Origin: Saprospiraceae bacterium | GTDB lineage: Bacteria > Bacteroidota > Bacteroidia > Chitinophagales > Saprospiraceae | Direction of reading: 5' to 3' | Assembly: GCA_016714025.1 (NCBI GenBank) | Contig: JADJOB010000002.1 | Location: 2,574,001 to 2,638,000, forward strand | Length of the DNA: 64,000 nt | Made by a program: the position numbers and the translations under genes | Shown: piece by piece, positions 57,394 through 64,000 of the stretch | How positions within the stretch are numbered: position 1 is the first letter of the stretch | Layout: each line of letters opens with the position of its first letter | Notes under the pieces: model-generated | What the model was told of the DNA's origin: nothing | Seen by the model: only the letters and a program-made list of their open reading frames with translations | Databases searched by the model: none

Positions 57394-58791
57394 ATGAAGT
57401 TTGACATTATCGTAATTGGTTCCGGTCCAGGAGGCTATGTTGCAGCCATCAGAGCAGCTCAGCTTGGCAAACAGGTAGCAATTGTTGAACGTGAATCCTT
57501 AGGGGGAATTTGCTTAAATTGGGGTTGCATTCCTACAAAAGCCTTATTAAAAAGTGCCCAAGTATTTGAATATATAAAACATGCCTCAGATTATGGAATT
57601 CAGGTAAATGAAGCCAAACCTGATTTCGGTACTATTGTTAAAAGGAGCAGAAATGTTGCAGATGGCATGAGTAAAGGCATCCAATTTTTAATGAAAAAAA
57701 ATAAAATCCAAGTATTAATGGGTACTGCCAAACTTCTAAAAGATAAAAAAATAGAAGTTACAGATGGCTCAGGAAAGAAAGATATTGTCTCAGCAGATCA
57801 CATCATCATTGCAACAGGTGGTCGCGCAAAAGCATTGCCTAATTTACCAATTGATGGAAAACACATAATCGATTATAGAAAAGCAATGACTTTAGAGGCT
57901 CTACCCAAGAAAATGGTTGTTGTTGGTGCCGGTGCGATTGGTGTTGAATTTGCCTATTTTTATAATGCGCTAGGCACTCAAGTAACTATTGTGGAATTTA
58001 TGGAACAAGGTTTGGTTCCAAGGGAAGATGCTGATATTTCAAAAGAATTAACCAAAATTTTCAAAAAAGCAGGCATTCAAACCTTAGCTAATACCAGTGT
58101 AGAAAAAGTTGAAAAAACTAAGGAAGGCTTGATCGTAATTACGAAAGACCGAAAAGATTCAAAGGAAACTAGAATTGAATGCGATATCGTTTTGTCTGCT
58201 GCCGGTGTGACTGCAAATATTGAAAATCTAGGCTTGGAAGACCTTGGTGTCATCATTGAAAAAGGGCTTATTAAAGTGGATGCTCAATACAAAACAAATA
58301 TTTCAGGCATCTATGCTATAGGGGATGTAACACCAGGTCAGGCTTTGGCTCATGTGGCCAGTGCAGAAGGGATTATTTGTGTCGAGGCAATTGCTGGTCA
58401 TCATCCAGAAGCCATTGACTATAACAATATACCTGGTTGTACCTATTGCAGTCCAGAAATAGCTTCTGTAGGTTATACCGAACAAACTGCAAAAGAGGCC
58501 GGATTTGAAATTCTGGTTGGAAAATTCCCGTTTTCTGCATCCGGAAAAGCCAGTGCCGCAGGAGCAAAAGAGGGTTTTGTAAAAGTTATTTTTGATAAAA
58601 AATATGGAGAATTTTTAGGAGCACATATGATTGGCATGAATGTTACTGAAATGATCGCTGAGGTTGTTGTTGCCAGAAAACTTGAGACCACCGGTCATGA
58701 AATCATTAAATCGATACATCCTCACCCAACAATGTCAGAAGCTATTATGGAAGCAGCTGCAGCAGCCTATGGTGAGGTAATTCATTTATAA
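57394..58791 (+). CDS. lpdA: Dihydrolipoyl dehydrogenase
   Basis: 465 residues. FAD motif VIGSGPGGYVAAIRAAQLG at the N-terminus; redox disulfide Cys40/Cys45 in GGICLNWGCIPTK; NAD-binding GAGAIGVEFAYFY; and the C-terminal active-site block HPHPTMSEAIMEA with His and Glu. It reoxidises dihydrolipoamide for the pyruvate and 2-oxoglutarate dehydrogenase complexes. The E1/E2 partners are not in the window. Its own gene unit, ending in a weak hairpin. Confidence 0.97.
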   Translation: MKFDIIVIGSGPGGYVAAIRAAQLGKQVAIVERESLGGICLNWGCIPTKALLKSAQVFEYIKHASDYGIQVNEAKPDFGTIVKRSRNVADGMSKGIQFLMKKNKIQVLMGTAKLLKDKKIEVTDGSGKKDIVSADHIIIATGGRAKALPNLPIDGKHIIDYRKAMTLEALPKKMVVVGAGAIGVEFAYFYNALGTQVTIVEFMEQGLVPREDADISKELTKIFKKAGIQTLANTSVEKVEKTKEGLIVITKDRKDSKETRIECDIVLSAAGVTANIENLGLEDLGVIIEKGLIKVDAQYKTNISGIYAIGDVTPGQALAHVASAEGIICVEAIAGHHPEAIDYNNIPGCTYCSPEIASVGYTEQTAKEAGFEILVGKFPFSASGKASAAGAKEGFVKVIFDKKYGEFLGAHMIGMNVTEMIAEVVVARKLETTGHEIIKSIHPHPTMSEAIMEAAAAAYGEVIHL

Positions 58792-58819
58792 AGCACGCTC
58801 TGACAAAAAGAAATTAAAA

Positions 58820-58840
58820 CGATTTTTTTTAAAAAAATCG
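58820..58840 (+). terminator. Hairpin after lpdA, weak terminator candidate
   Basis: A 10-bp inverted repeat, CGATTTTTTT and AAAAAAATCG, meets with a single T between. The stem is AT-rich and there is no T tract outside the stem. It sits between two convergent genes. Confidence 0.35.
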
Positions 58841-58858
58841 AAACCGAACTTTGCTTAT

Positions 58859-59335
58859 TTAATATGGTATTCCCAGTTTTTTATAAATAAAATGCAATAA
58901 CCAGGCAGGACCAATAAGTAAAAATTGCAAATCCTTTAAAAATGAAGGCTTCTTGCCTTCTATTTTATGTCCAATAAATTGACCAATCCAGGCTAAGGTA
59001 AAAATTATCAATAAGGTCCATAAAGAACTGCATGCATTAAGCTGACAATAGGCAATGAGCTTCCAATTTAAATAAAGCAAAATTATACTAATTACCAGAA
59101 AGCCTGCAAACATACCTACTGAAAGCCTGACATAATAAATTAAGCTCAATAACAGGATAAGCCCAGCCCAATTTAAATAAAAATTTGATGGAATAAATGG
59201 TGGAGTTGGAATATGCATTAATAAGCCGACTAAACTAAAAAGTATTGCAGGAATACAAATCCAATGAATTTGTTTATTGAGCTTATTTTGGTGACTTTCT
59301 CCGTAAGTATTTAGCAGTTGATCAAATGTTTGCAT
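58859..59335 (-). CDS. Mpo1-like (DUF962) integral membrane protein
   Basis: 158 residues with four hydrophobic segments. The N-terminal block FDQLLNTYGESHQN.LNKQIHWICIP is the DUF962/Mpo1 signature with His residues (YGESHQN and QIHW). A later HKIEGKKPSFLKDLQFLLIGPAWLLHF block is also diagnostic. Yeast Mpo1 is an Fe-dependent dioxygenase removing one carbon from 2-hydroxy fatty acids; the role in bacteria is inferred. It follows the GNAT gene by 25 bases. Confidence 0.88.
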   Translation of the reverse strand: MQTFDQLLNTYGESHQNKLNKQIHWICIPAILFSLVGLLMHIPTPPFIPSNFYLNWAGLILLLSLIYYVRLSVGMFAGFLVISIILLYLNWKLIAYCQLNACSSLWTLLIIFTLAWIGQFIGHKIEGKKPSFLKDLQFLLIGPAWLLHFIYKKLGIPY

Positions 59336-59360
59336 GGTATAAAAATTAAACAGGTATAAT

Positions 59361-59795
59361 TCAACTTAAATTTTTTAGCATATGGCGATGTAGAATATTG
59401 ACCTCAATAAAGGGATCTCCTACCGTTTCGTAATGTAGCTTTGAATAAAAAGGAACTGCAACATCTCTTGCATGTAAAATAATTTTAGTAAATCCTTTTG
59501 ACTTTGCCCAATTTTCAGCTTCTTTAACTATAAACTGACCAATTCCACTATTTTGGAGAGCTGTTTCTACTGCTACTTGTCGCATCTGCAAACAATTTGC
59601 GGAATCTACTTTAAATGATAAACATGCCAATAAATTACCATCCACAGAAAAGGCTCCAAAATGAAATTCTTCTGATTCTGATTCCAATTGCTCCTCAGTA
59701 AATTCTAGATTTAACGGAATCCTTAATACAGCAGTACGAAGAGCAATCGCAGCATCATATTCTGGGCTCATGTACAATATTGGCAAAAAATGCAT
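59361..59795 (-). CDS. GNAT-family N-acetyltransferase
   Basis: 144 residues from the Met at 59795; an alternative start at 59822 overlaps the HMG-CoA lyase stop by 17 bases. GNAT core: ALRTAVLRIPLNLEF at the N-terminus, RQVAVETALQNSGIGQFIVKEAE (the acetyl-CoA P-loop, Q-x-S-G-I-G) and IILHARDVAVPFYSKLHYETVG. The substrate is not predictable. It is the middle gene of a minus-strand operon. Confidence 0.88.
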   Translation of the reverse strand: MHFLPILYMSPEYDAAIALRTAVLRIPLNLEFTEEQLESESEEFHFGAFSVDGNLLACLSFKVDSANCLQMRQVAVETALQNSGIGQFIVKEAENWAKSKGFTKIILHARDVAVPFYSKLHYETVGDPFIEVNILHRHMLKNLS

Positions 59796-59805
59796 TTCTA
59801 ATAGA

Positions 59806-60672
59806 TTAATGATACGTATCAAATATTTTCTTTGCGGTAATCATAGCTCCTGAAAAATGATCTAAATTTATATGATTGATTAGGCCGCGGCTTTTAAAAT
59901 ATGAAATCAAATGTTCCGTTGGCATGTTCCCAGTTAAATCATCTTTAGCCATTGGGCATCCACCGTATCCATAAATGGCTCCATCAAAACGATAGCAACC
60001 AGATTCGAATGCTGCTATTAATTTTTCTTCCCACAATTCAGGCACTGTATGAAAATGTGCCCCAAATTCAATTTGAGAATAAACTGGTATTAAATGACTA
60101 AACAAATAGCGGATCGATTCTGGTTCGGCTACGCCTATTGTATCTGACAATGCAAATGTTTTAATTCCTAATTTATATAAAGCATCGACCCAATGCAAAA
60201 CGATTTCAGCATTCCAGGGATCTCCATACGGATTCCCGAAAGCCATTGAAATATATATGAGCATTTCTTTTCCACTTTTTGAACACAATTCATGAATTTG
60301 TTTAATTCGTTCAACAGAATCAGGTATGCTCGAATTTGTGTTTCGAATTTGGAATGTTTCTGAAACAGAAAATGGATAACCCACATAACTAATTTGAGGG
60401 TATAAGATAGCTTCTTCAGCGCCTCGCTTATTGGCAACTATTGCTATGAGCTTTGTATTTGAATGTTTTAAATTTAATTGTTCAACAACTTGGTGAGTAT
60501 CCTGCATCTGAGGTATCGCTTTAACCGAAACAAAACTTCCAAAATCTAAAGCATCAAACCCGGTATCAATTAATTGTTGGAGGTAGTTAATTTTAAGCTC
60601 AGTTGGCACAAAATCATGTAAACCTTGCATTGCATCCCGTGGACATTCAATTAATTTTATAGAGTGACTCAT
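59806..60672 (-). CDS. Hydroxymethylglutaryl-CoA lyase
   Basis: 288 residues, HMGL-like TIM barrel. PRDAMQG at the N-terminus holds the catalytic Arg-Asp; FVSVKAIPQMQDT, SDTIGVAEP, the metal-binding GAHFHT and the lid Cys in YGGCPMAKDDLTGNMPTE complete the set. It cleaves HMG-CoA to acetyl-CoA and acetoacetate in leucine breakdown. It is the first gene of the HMGL - GNAT - Mpo1-like operon. It diverges from the small membrane protein. Confidence 0.92.
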   Translation of the reverse strand: MSHSIKLIECPRDAMQGLHDFVPTELKINYLQQLIDTGFDALDFGSFVSVKAIPQMQDTHQVVEQLNLKHSNTKLIAIVANKRGAEEAILYPQISYVGYPFSVSETFQIRNTNSSIPDSVERIKQIHELCSKSGKEMLIYISMAFGNPYGDPWNAEIVLHWVDALYKLGIKTFALSDTIGVAEPESIRYLFSHLIPVYSQIEFGAHFHTVPELWEEKLIAAFESGCYRFDGAIYGYGGCPMAKDDLTGNMPTEHLISYFKSRGLINHINLDHFSGAMITAKKIFDTYH

Positions 60673-60728
60673 TTGCCTGTATCTTTACAGTTCAACCCGA
60701 ATGCTGTAATCAACAGCCCAAAAATACT

Positions 60729-60938
60729 ATGGAAATCAGAAAAAGAAGCTTACTCCTTGTTTTAGGATTCTTGTTATTTGTTATTGGGATGCTTTCCTTA
60801 ATCCTAAGCATGGTCGGTGTTAGCCTTAGTTTTATGCTTCCTATTGATAATTTAGGCATTCTATGGGCGACCAGTATTAAAGTAAGTATGGTGGTATTTG
60901 GCTTAGTACTTTTCTACATTTTAATAACAAATAGGTAA
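60729..60938 (+). CDS. Small two-helix membrane protein
   Basis: 69 residues with two hydrophobic helices (about 8-37 and 44-66), a short linker with PIDNLG, and basic ends (MEIRKR and ITNR), so both ends likely face the cytoplasm. No family is named. It lies 74 bases before the TonB-like gene and may be cotranscribed. A weak hairpin follows its stop (60933-60957). Confidence 0.7.
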   Translation: MEIRKRSLLLVLGFLLFVIGMLSLILSMVGVSLSFMLPIDNLGILWATSIKVSMVVFGLVLFYILITNR

Positions 60939-61012
60939 AATTGTAATATTTTAACCTAACATTAGTACTAAATTAGTTGAATTTTACGTCCTTTACATAC
61001 TAATTTGTCAAG

Positions 61013-61987
61013 ATGAGCCAAATTTATTATTACGACGCCCATAAAATAGAATCTGGTCACAGAAGAACCGGAATATTAATTTCCGCCATAATTCACGCCC
61101 TGTTATTATTAATTTTCTTTTTAAGAATTTTAGATTTCTCAAAAGAGCCAGAGCAAGAAATTGGCGTAGAAATCCTTTTACCCAGCCAAATTGTAATGGA
61201 AGAACCTCCAATCGCAACAGGAGGTGGATCTAGCCCCGGGCCGGAATCAGAGGAAGCCCAGCAAGGCGGGTCACCAGGGAGTGAAGCAAAACCTGCCTTA
61301 GAAGAGATGGAAAAGCAGATCGACCGGGCTGAACCACAAAAAACAATCCCGGTTCCAGCGACTCCGGCTCCTAAACCTGTATTGGTAGAAGCAGAGCCAC
61401 AAGTCGTAAAGGTGGATCCTCCAAAAGTTGAAACACATACCCCTACAACACGCCCAAGTCCAGAAGTTATAAAACCTCCTGTTGAAACCAAACCAGCGCC
61501 TTCAACAGGTGGCGCTCATGGAACATCCGGTAACGCCTCAACAGGTGACGATGATAATCCAGGGAGCGGAGGTACCGGAACAGGAACCGGCACGGGAACT
61601 GGTGCTGGACCTGCAAATTCAGGCTCAGGAGCAGGCGGTGGCGGTGGCACCGGATCTGGAACCGGCACAGGATCCGGAGATGGCGTAGGTGTTGATTTTG
61701 ATGAAACGGGGCCGCTTAAACGAAAACCAATTTGGAGACCCGATTTAAAAGATCTTGCGAGAGTCAATGCCCAAATTGTTGTGTTTAATATGTGTATAAA
61801 TCGGGAAGGTTTAGTTACCTATATAAAATACAATCCAAAGCTGTCAAAAACAAAAGATATGAAGTTTATTTTGGAAGCTCAACGAAAAATGCAACAATAT
61901 AAATTTCAGGTAGATCAAAAAGCACCGAAAAAAGAATGCGGTACTTATACTTTTAATGCAGCCGGGATGATACAACGATTAAATTAA
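61013..61987 (+). CDS. TonB-like energy transducer with Gly-rich linker
   Basis: 324 residues. An N-terminal cytoplasmic tail, one membrane helix (about 23-41), an acidic/proline-rich linker (residues 60-170, PVPATPAPKP) and a Gly/Thr-rich stretch (about 165-228, with GTGTGTG repeats), then a C-terminal domain (AQIVVFNMCINREGLVTYIK....L..AQRKMQQYKF) resembling TonB C-terminal folds. TonB carries proton-motive energy to outer-membrane receptors with ExbB/ExbD, which are not adjacent. It ends overlapping the end of the DUF1343 gene by four bases on the other strand. Confidence 0.75.
   Translation: MSQIYYYDAHKIESGHRRTGILISAIIHALLLLIFFLRILDFSKEPEQEIGVEILLPSQIVMEEPPIATGGGSSPGPESEEAQQGGSPGSEAKPALEEMEKQIDRAEPQKTIPVPATPAPKPVLVEAEPQVVKVDPPKVETHTPTTRPSPEVIKPPVETKPAPSTGGAHGTSGNASTGDDDNPGSGGTGTGTGTGTGAGPANSGSGAGGGGGTGSGTGTGSGDGVGVDFDETGPLKRKPIWRPDLKDLARVNAQIVVFNMCINREGLVTYIKYNPKLSKTKDMKFILEAQRKMQQYKFQVDQKAPKKECGTYTFNAAGMIQRLN
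61561..61690 (+). repeat. GC-rich Gly/Thr codon repeat in the TonB-like linker
   Basis: Low-complexity run of GGAACCGG/GGCACGGG-type units encoding GTGTG and GSGAGGGG segments. It is far richer in GC than the surrounding DNA. The opposite strand would read as Pro/Val repeats, a shadow of this gene and not a gene. Confidence 0.85.
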
Positions 61988-63231
61988 AAGTCTTCGTACA
62001 AAAGGTATTTCTTTCTTTTGTCCATAAACTTTTTAATAGCCGGCTGCCAGGTTTTTCTAATTTCTGCTTCGGTGTTGCCTGCTATTAAATTTTTCCGTAA
62101 GCTAGTAGTACCCGCAAGTTTGTCAAAAAATAAATTCTTTAAAAAGAAACTGTCCTTATTGGGCATTTTTTGAAATGCATCAATGAGATACTTTAACTGA
62201 ATTTTCTTCGATTTTCTCAAATCCATTAAATTAACTGTACGCAAATCATTTCCAAAGCACATTTGATTTTTCCATGGAGGATTAATTGCCTCTGTGCGGG
62301 ATAATGGAGTAAAACTAAATGGATATTTATTAAAAAACAGAGGATGACCATAAATAAGAAAAGGCCAATCAGTGCCTCTACCTAAACTTACACTTGTTCC
62401 CTCGAAAAAACATAGCGAAGGATACAACAATACAGCTAACTGATTCTTTAAATTGGGAGAAGGATTGATTGGTAATTCGTAATATGACTTATGAGAATAA
62501 TTACTACAAGGAATAATTTTTAATTGAAGTTTGTCTCCAGATTTTATCCATGCTTCCCCTTTAATCATTTTTGCAAGTTCACCTATCGTCATGCCATACA
62601 CAATTGGAATGGGGTCAACTCCTATAAAACTTTTACAGCAACTATCTAAAACAGGGCCGTCAACATAAAAACCATTTGGATTGGGTCTATCCAAAACTAT
62701 CAGGGGCACTCCGTTTTCAGCACATGCTTCCATTACATAATGCAAGGTGCTTATGTAAGTAAAAAATCGAACCCCAACATCCTGGATATCGAATAGTAAG
62801 CAATCCACATCCTTAAGATCCTCAGAACTTGGTTTAGATTTCTTACCATAAATAGACACGATTGGCAATCCCGTTTTAAGGTCAAATTGATTTTCAATGG
62901 CTCCACCTGCCTCTACATCTCCGCGAAAACCATGCTCCGGGGCAAATATTTTAACAATTTGAATCTTTTTAGCTAATAAGGTATCTACTAAATGTACTTG
63001 ACCTAACTTCGAACTTTGATTGACTACTAAACCAACCCGCTTTCCATCCAATAAATTCAAATAGGAATCCATTCGATAAGCTCCGGGTAAAATTATTTTT
63101 GGCTTTGAATACACCAGTTCTGTAAAAGCAATTAATTTTGATTGTGTTAAATAACTTAAAACTAAAATCAAGAGAACAAATTTGACAAGTCCTCGTTTTG
63201 CAATTATAGATATAGAAACTACTGGTGGCAT
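61984..63231 (-). CDS. DUF1343 protein (NamZ-type exo-muramidase family)
   Basis: 415 residues from the Met at 63231; longer frames extend to 63330. The N-terminus contains a hydrophobic export signal (RGLVKFVLLILVLSYL). Family blocks are KRVGLVVNQSSKLG, IFAPEHGFRGDVEAG, CLLFDIQDVGVRFFTYIST, VLDRPNPNGF and EGTSVSLGRGTDWPF. DUF1343 members such as NamZ act as exo-beta-N-acetylmuramidases in peptidoglycan recycling. The start overlaps the start of the divergent exonuclease gene by 50 bases. Confidence 0.88.
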   Translation of the reverse strand: MPPVVSISIIAKRGLVKFVLLILVLSYLTQSKLIAFTELVYSKPKIILPGAYRMDSYLNLLDGKRVGLVVNQSSKLGQVHLVDTLLAKKIQIVKIFAPEHGFRGDVEAGGAIENQFDLKTGLPIVSIYGKKSKPSSEDLKDVDCLLFDIQDVGVRFFTYISTLHYVMEACAENGVPLIVLDRPNPNGFYVDGPVLDSCCKSFIGVDPIPIVYGMTIGELAKMIKGEAWIKSGDKLQLKIIPCSNYSHKSYYELPINPSPNLKNQLAVLLYPSLCFFEGTSVSLGRGTDWPFLIYGHPLFFNKYPFSFTPLSRTEAINPPWKNQMCFGNDLRTVNLMDLRKSKKIQLKYLIDAFQKMPNKDSFFLKNLFFDKLAGTTSLRKNLIAGNTEAEIRKTWQPAIKKFMDKRKKYLLYEDF

Positions 63232-64000
63232 AGCTAAACGTGACAAAATTACAGAAATTGCTATTATCGTATACCAGGATGATAAAATAATTGATCGATA
63301 TGAAAGTCTCATCAATCCTGAACGATCCATTCCCTTTGAAATTACACGAATTACAGGAATTACAAATGAAATGGTTGAAAACGCTCCAAAATTTTACGAA
63401 ATCGCGAAAGAAATATTAATTAAAACAGAAGATTGCATCTTTGTTGCACATAATGTATTTTTTGATTACAATTTTATTAAAGAAGAATTTCATCAGTTAG
63501 GCTATACATTTTCCAGAAAAAAACTATGCACAGTCCAGCTAAGTAGAAGATATTTTAAAGGCTTACGCTCTTATAGCCTTGGATCTTTGATTACTCACTT
63601 TAAAATTGAAGTCAAAAACAGACATCGTGCAATGGATGACACATTAGCAACCCTGGATGTGTTTTGCAGGATATTGAAATGCAGCAAAAATCTTGATTCT
63701 ACTTACAATCCAATAGCATCTTTATTAAGTGAAACAAAAATACCAGCTAGTATAAATAGAAATGATATTGATAATCTTCCAGAATTACCGGGTGTGTATA
63801 GAATGAAAAACATACAATTTGAAGCAATCTATATTGGAAAAAGCAAAAATATTAAAGAACGAATTTATCAGCATTTTAATGACACTAGTGCTAAAACATT
63901 AAAAATGTTAACTGGTGTCCATTCAATTGATTTCACTTTGACTGGGAGTGAACTCTTAGCATCATTACTTGAAATTAAAGAAATTAAAGAATTACAACCC
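63182..64000 (+). CDS. DnaQ-like exonuclease fused to GIY-YIG nuclease (cut at window end)
   Basis: 273 codons visible; it continues past the window. The N-terminal DEDDh exonuclease domain has Asp10 and Glu12 in DIETTGG, Asp95 in FVAHNVFFDYNF and His148/Asp153 in HRAMDDT. The second domain starts LPGVYRMKN (about residue 202) with YIGKSKNIKERIYQHF and LLEIKEIKE, the GIY-YIG fold of UvrC/Cho. A stop at 63152-63154 in this frame and no ATG before the motif make the TTG at 63182 the only likely start. Such fusions occur in Bacteroidota and actinomycetes and are taken to process or incise DNA; the exact role is unproven. It overlaps the DUF1343 start on the other strand. Confidence 0.85.
   Translation, partial: MTSPRFAIIDIETTGGIAKRDKITEIAIIVYQDDKIIDRYESLINPERSIPFEITRITGITNEMVENAPKFYEIAKEILIKTEDCIFVAHNVFFDYNFIKEEFHQLGYTFSRKKLCTVQLSRRYFKGLRSYSLGSLITHFKIEVKNRHRAMDDTLATLDVFCRILKCSKNLDSTYNPIASLLSETKIPASINRNDIDNLPELPGVYRMKNIQFEAIYIGKSKNIKERIYQHFNDTSAKTLKMLTGVHSIDFTLTGSELLASLLEIKEIKELQP

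Noticed and set aside
60933..60957. Hairpin after the small membrane protein as a terminator
   Set aside because: AT-rich stem with a bulge and no T run; operon continuation into the TonB-like gene is equally likely.
61093..61491. Minus-strand 132-residue frame inside the TonB-like gene
   Set aside because: Gly/Ser/Cys-rich shadow of the Pro-rich linker with no recognisable fold or upstream signal.
61516..61767. Minus-strand frame rich in Pro and Val repeats
   Set aside because: It is the exact complement of the Gly/Thr-rich linker of the TonB-like gene; the repeat composition explains it and there is no other support for a gene.
1..64000. tRNA, rRNA, CRISPR arrays, insertion sequences, riboswitch aptamers
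   Set aside because: No cloverleaf, no regularly spaced repeats, no transposase, no terminal inverted repeats and no recognisable aptamer in any gap; gaps are all under 300 bases. A covariance-model search would be needed to exclude short RNAs.

Overview
This window is chromosomal DNA from an AT-rich member of the Bacteroidota, most likely of the Saprospiria/Chitinophagia side. The evidence is taxonomic habit, not a search. There are many lipoproteins with a short hydrophobic stretch ending in Cys. Three proteins carry type IX secretion (T9SS)-like C-terminal tails, and there are typical Bacteroidota families (DUF1800/DUF1501, DUF3822, DUF4296, TlpA with a DUF4369-like N-terminus, TonB-type transducer). 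Sequences matching the Bacteroidota -7 promoter box TAnnTTTG lie in front of several genes. Genes are densely packed: no gap between genes reaches 300 bases. I see no rRNA, tRNA, CRISPR array, insertion sequence, prophage or defence island.

Layout. 1-3618 (minus): an export-type operon DUF1800 - DUF1501 - secreted protein cut by the window edge. 3764-6859: dnaK with a clear terminator, then a DUF4249-like lipoprotein. 7089-13211: panB-mltG (pantothenate synthesis, peptidoglycan), a lipoprotein, tilS, an exported protein of unknown function, a thiol-redox protein and mdh. 13298-18935 (plus): two tandem M43-type metalloproteases directly followed by sucC, xseA and xseB. 19016-30419: a lipoprotein, an LptF/G permease, a SPOR protein, fmt, a double-ATPase peptide ABC protein, an AsmA-like protein, a haloperoxidase-like lipoprotein that has lost key residues, and a TlpA-like thioredoxin.

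30475-37790 (minus) looks like one transcription unit: DUF3822, rsmD, argS, glnS, pyrR, pyrB and a GT4 glycosyltransferase. tsaD (plus) converges on folP-tamB-mutS2 (minus). 47084-51008 holds an M23 peptidase and the operon sixA - DUF4296 - response regulator - histidine kinase. 51071-55080 (plus) is a tight four-gene unit: SWIM zinc-finger protein, GH13-like lipoprotein with a damaged active site, rlmH and rhomboid. 55108-60672 contains coaD-pruA, lpdA, and an HMG-CoA-lyase / GNAT / Mpo1-like operon. 60729-64000 has a two-helix membrane protein, a TonB-like protein, a DUF1343 (NamZ-type) protein and the start of an exonuclease + GIY-YIG nuclease that runs off the edge.

Most of the window is housekeeping: translation and tRNA modification, central carbon metabolism, cell wall and outer membrane maintenance, DNA repair. 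The most unusual signals are the catalytically altered family members (GH13-like, vanadium-haloperoxidase-like, RsmD, M23), the uncharacterised SWIM-led operon, the SixA phosphatase sharing an operon with a two-component system, and the head-to-head overlapping starts of the DUF1343 and exonuclease genes. I found no convincing complete new multi-gene system.
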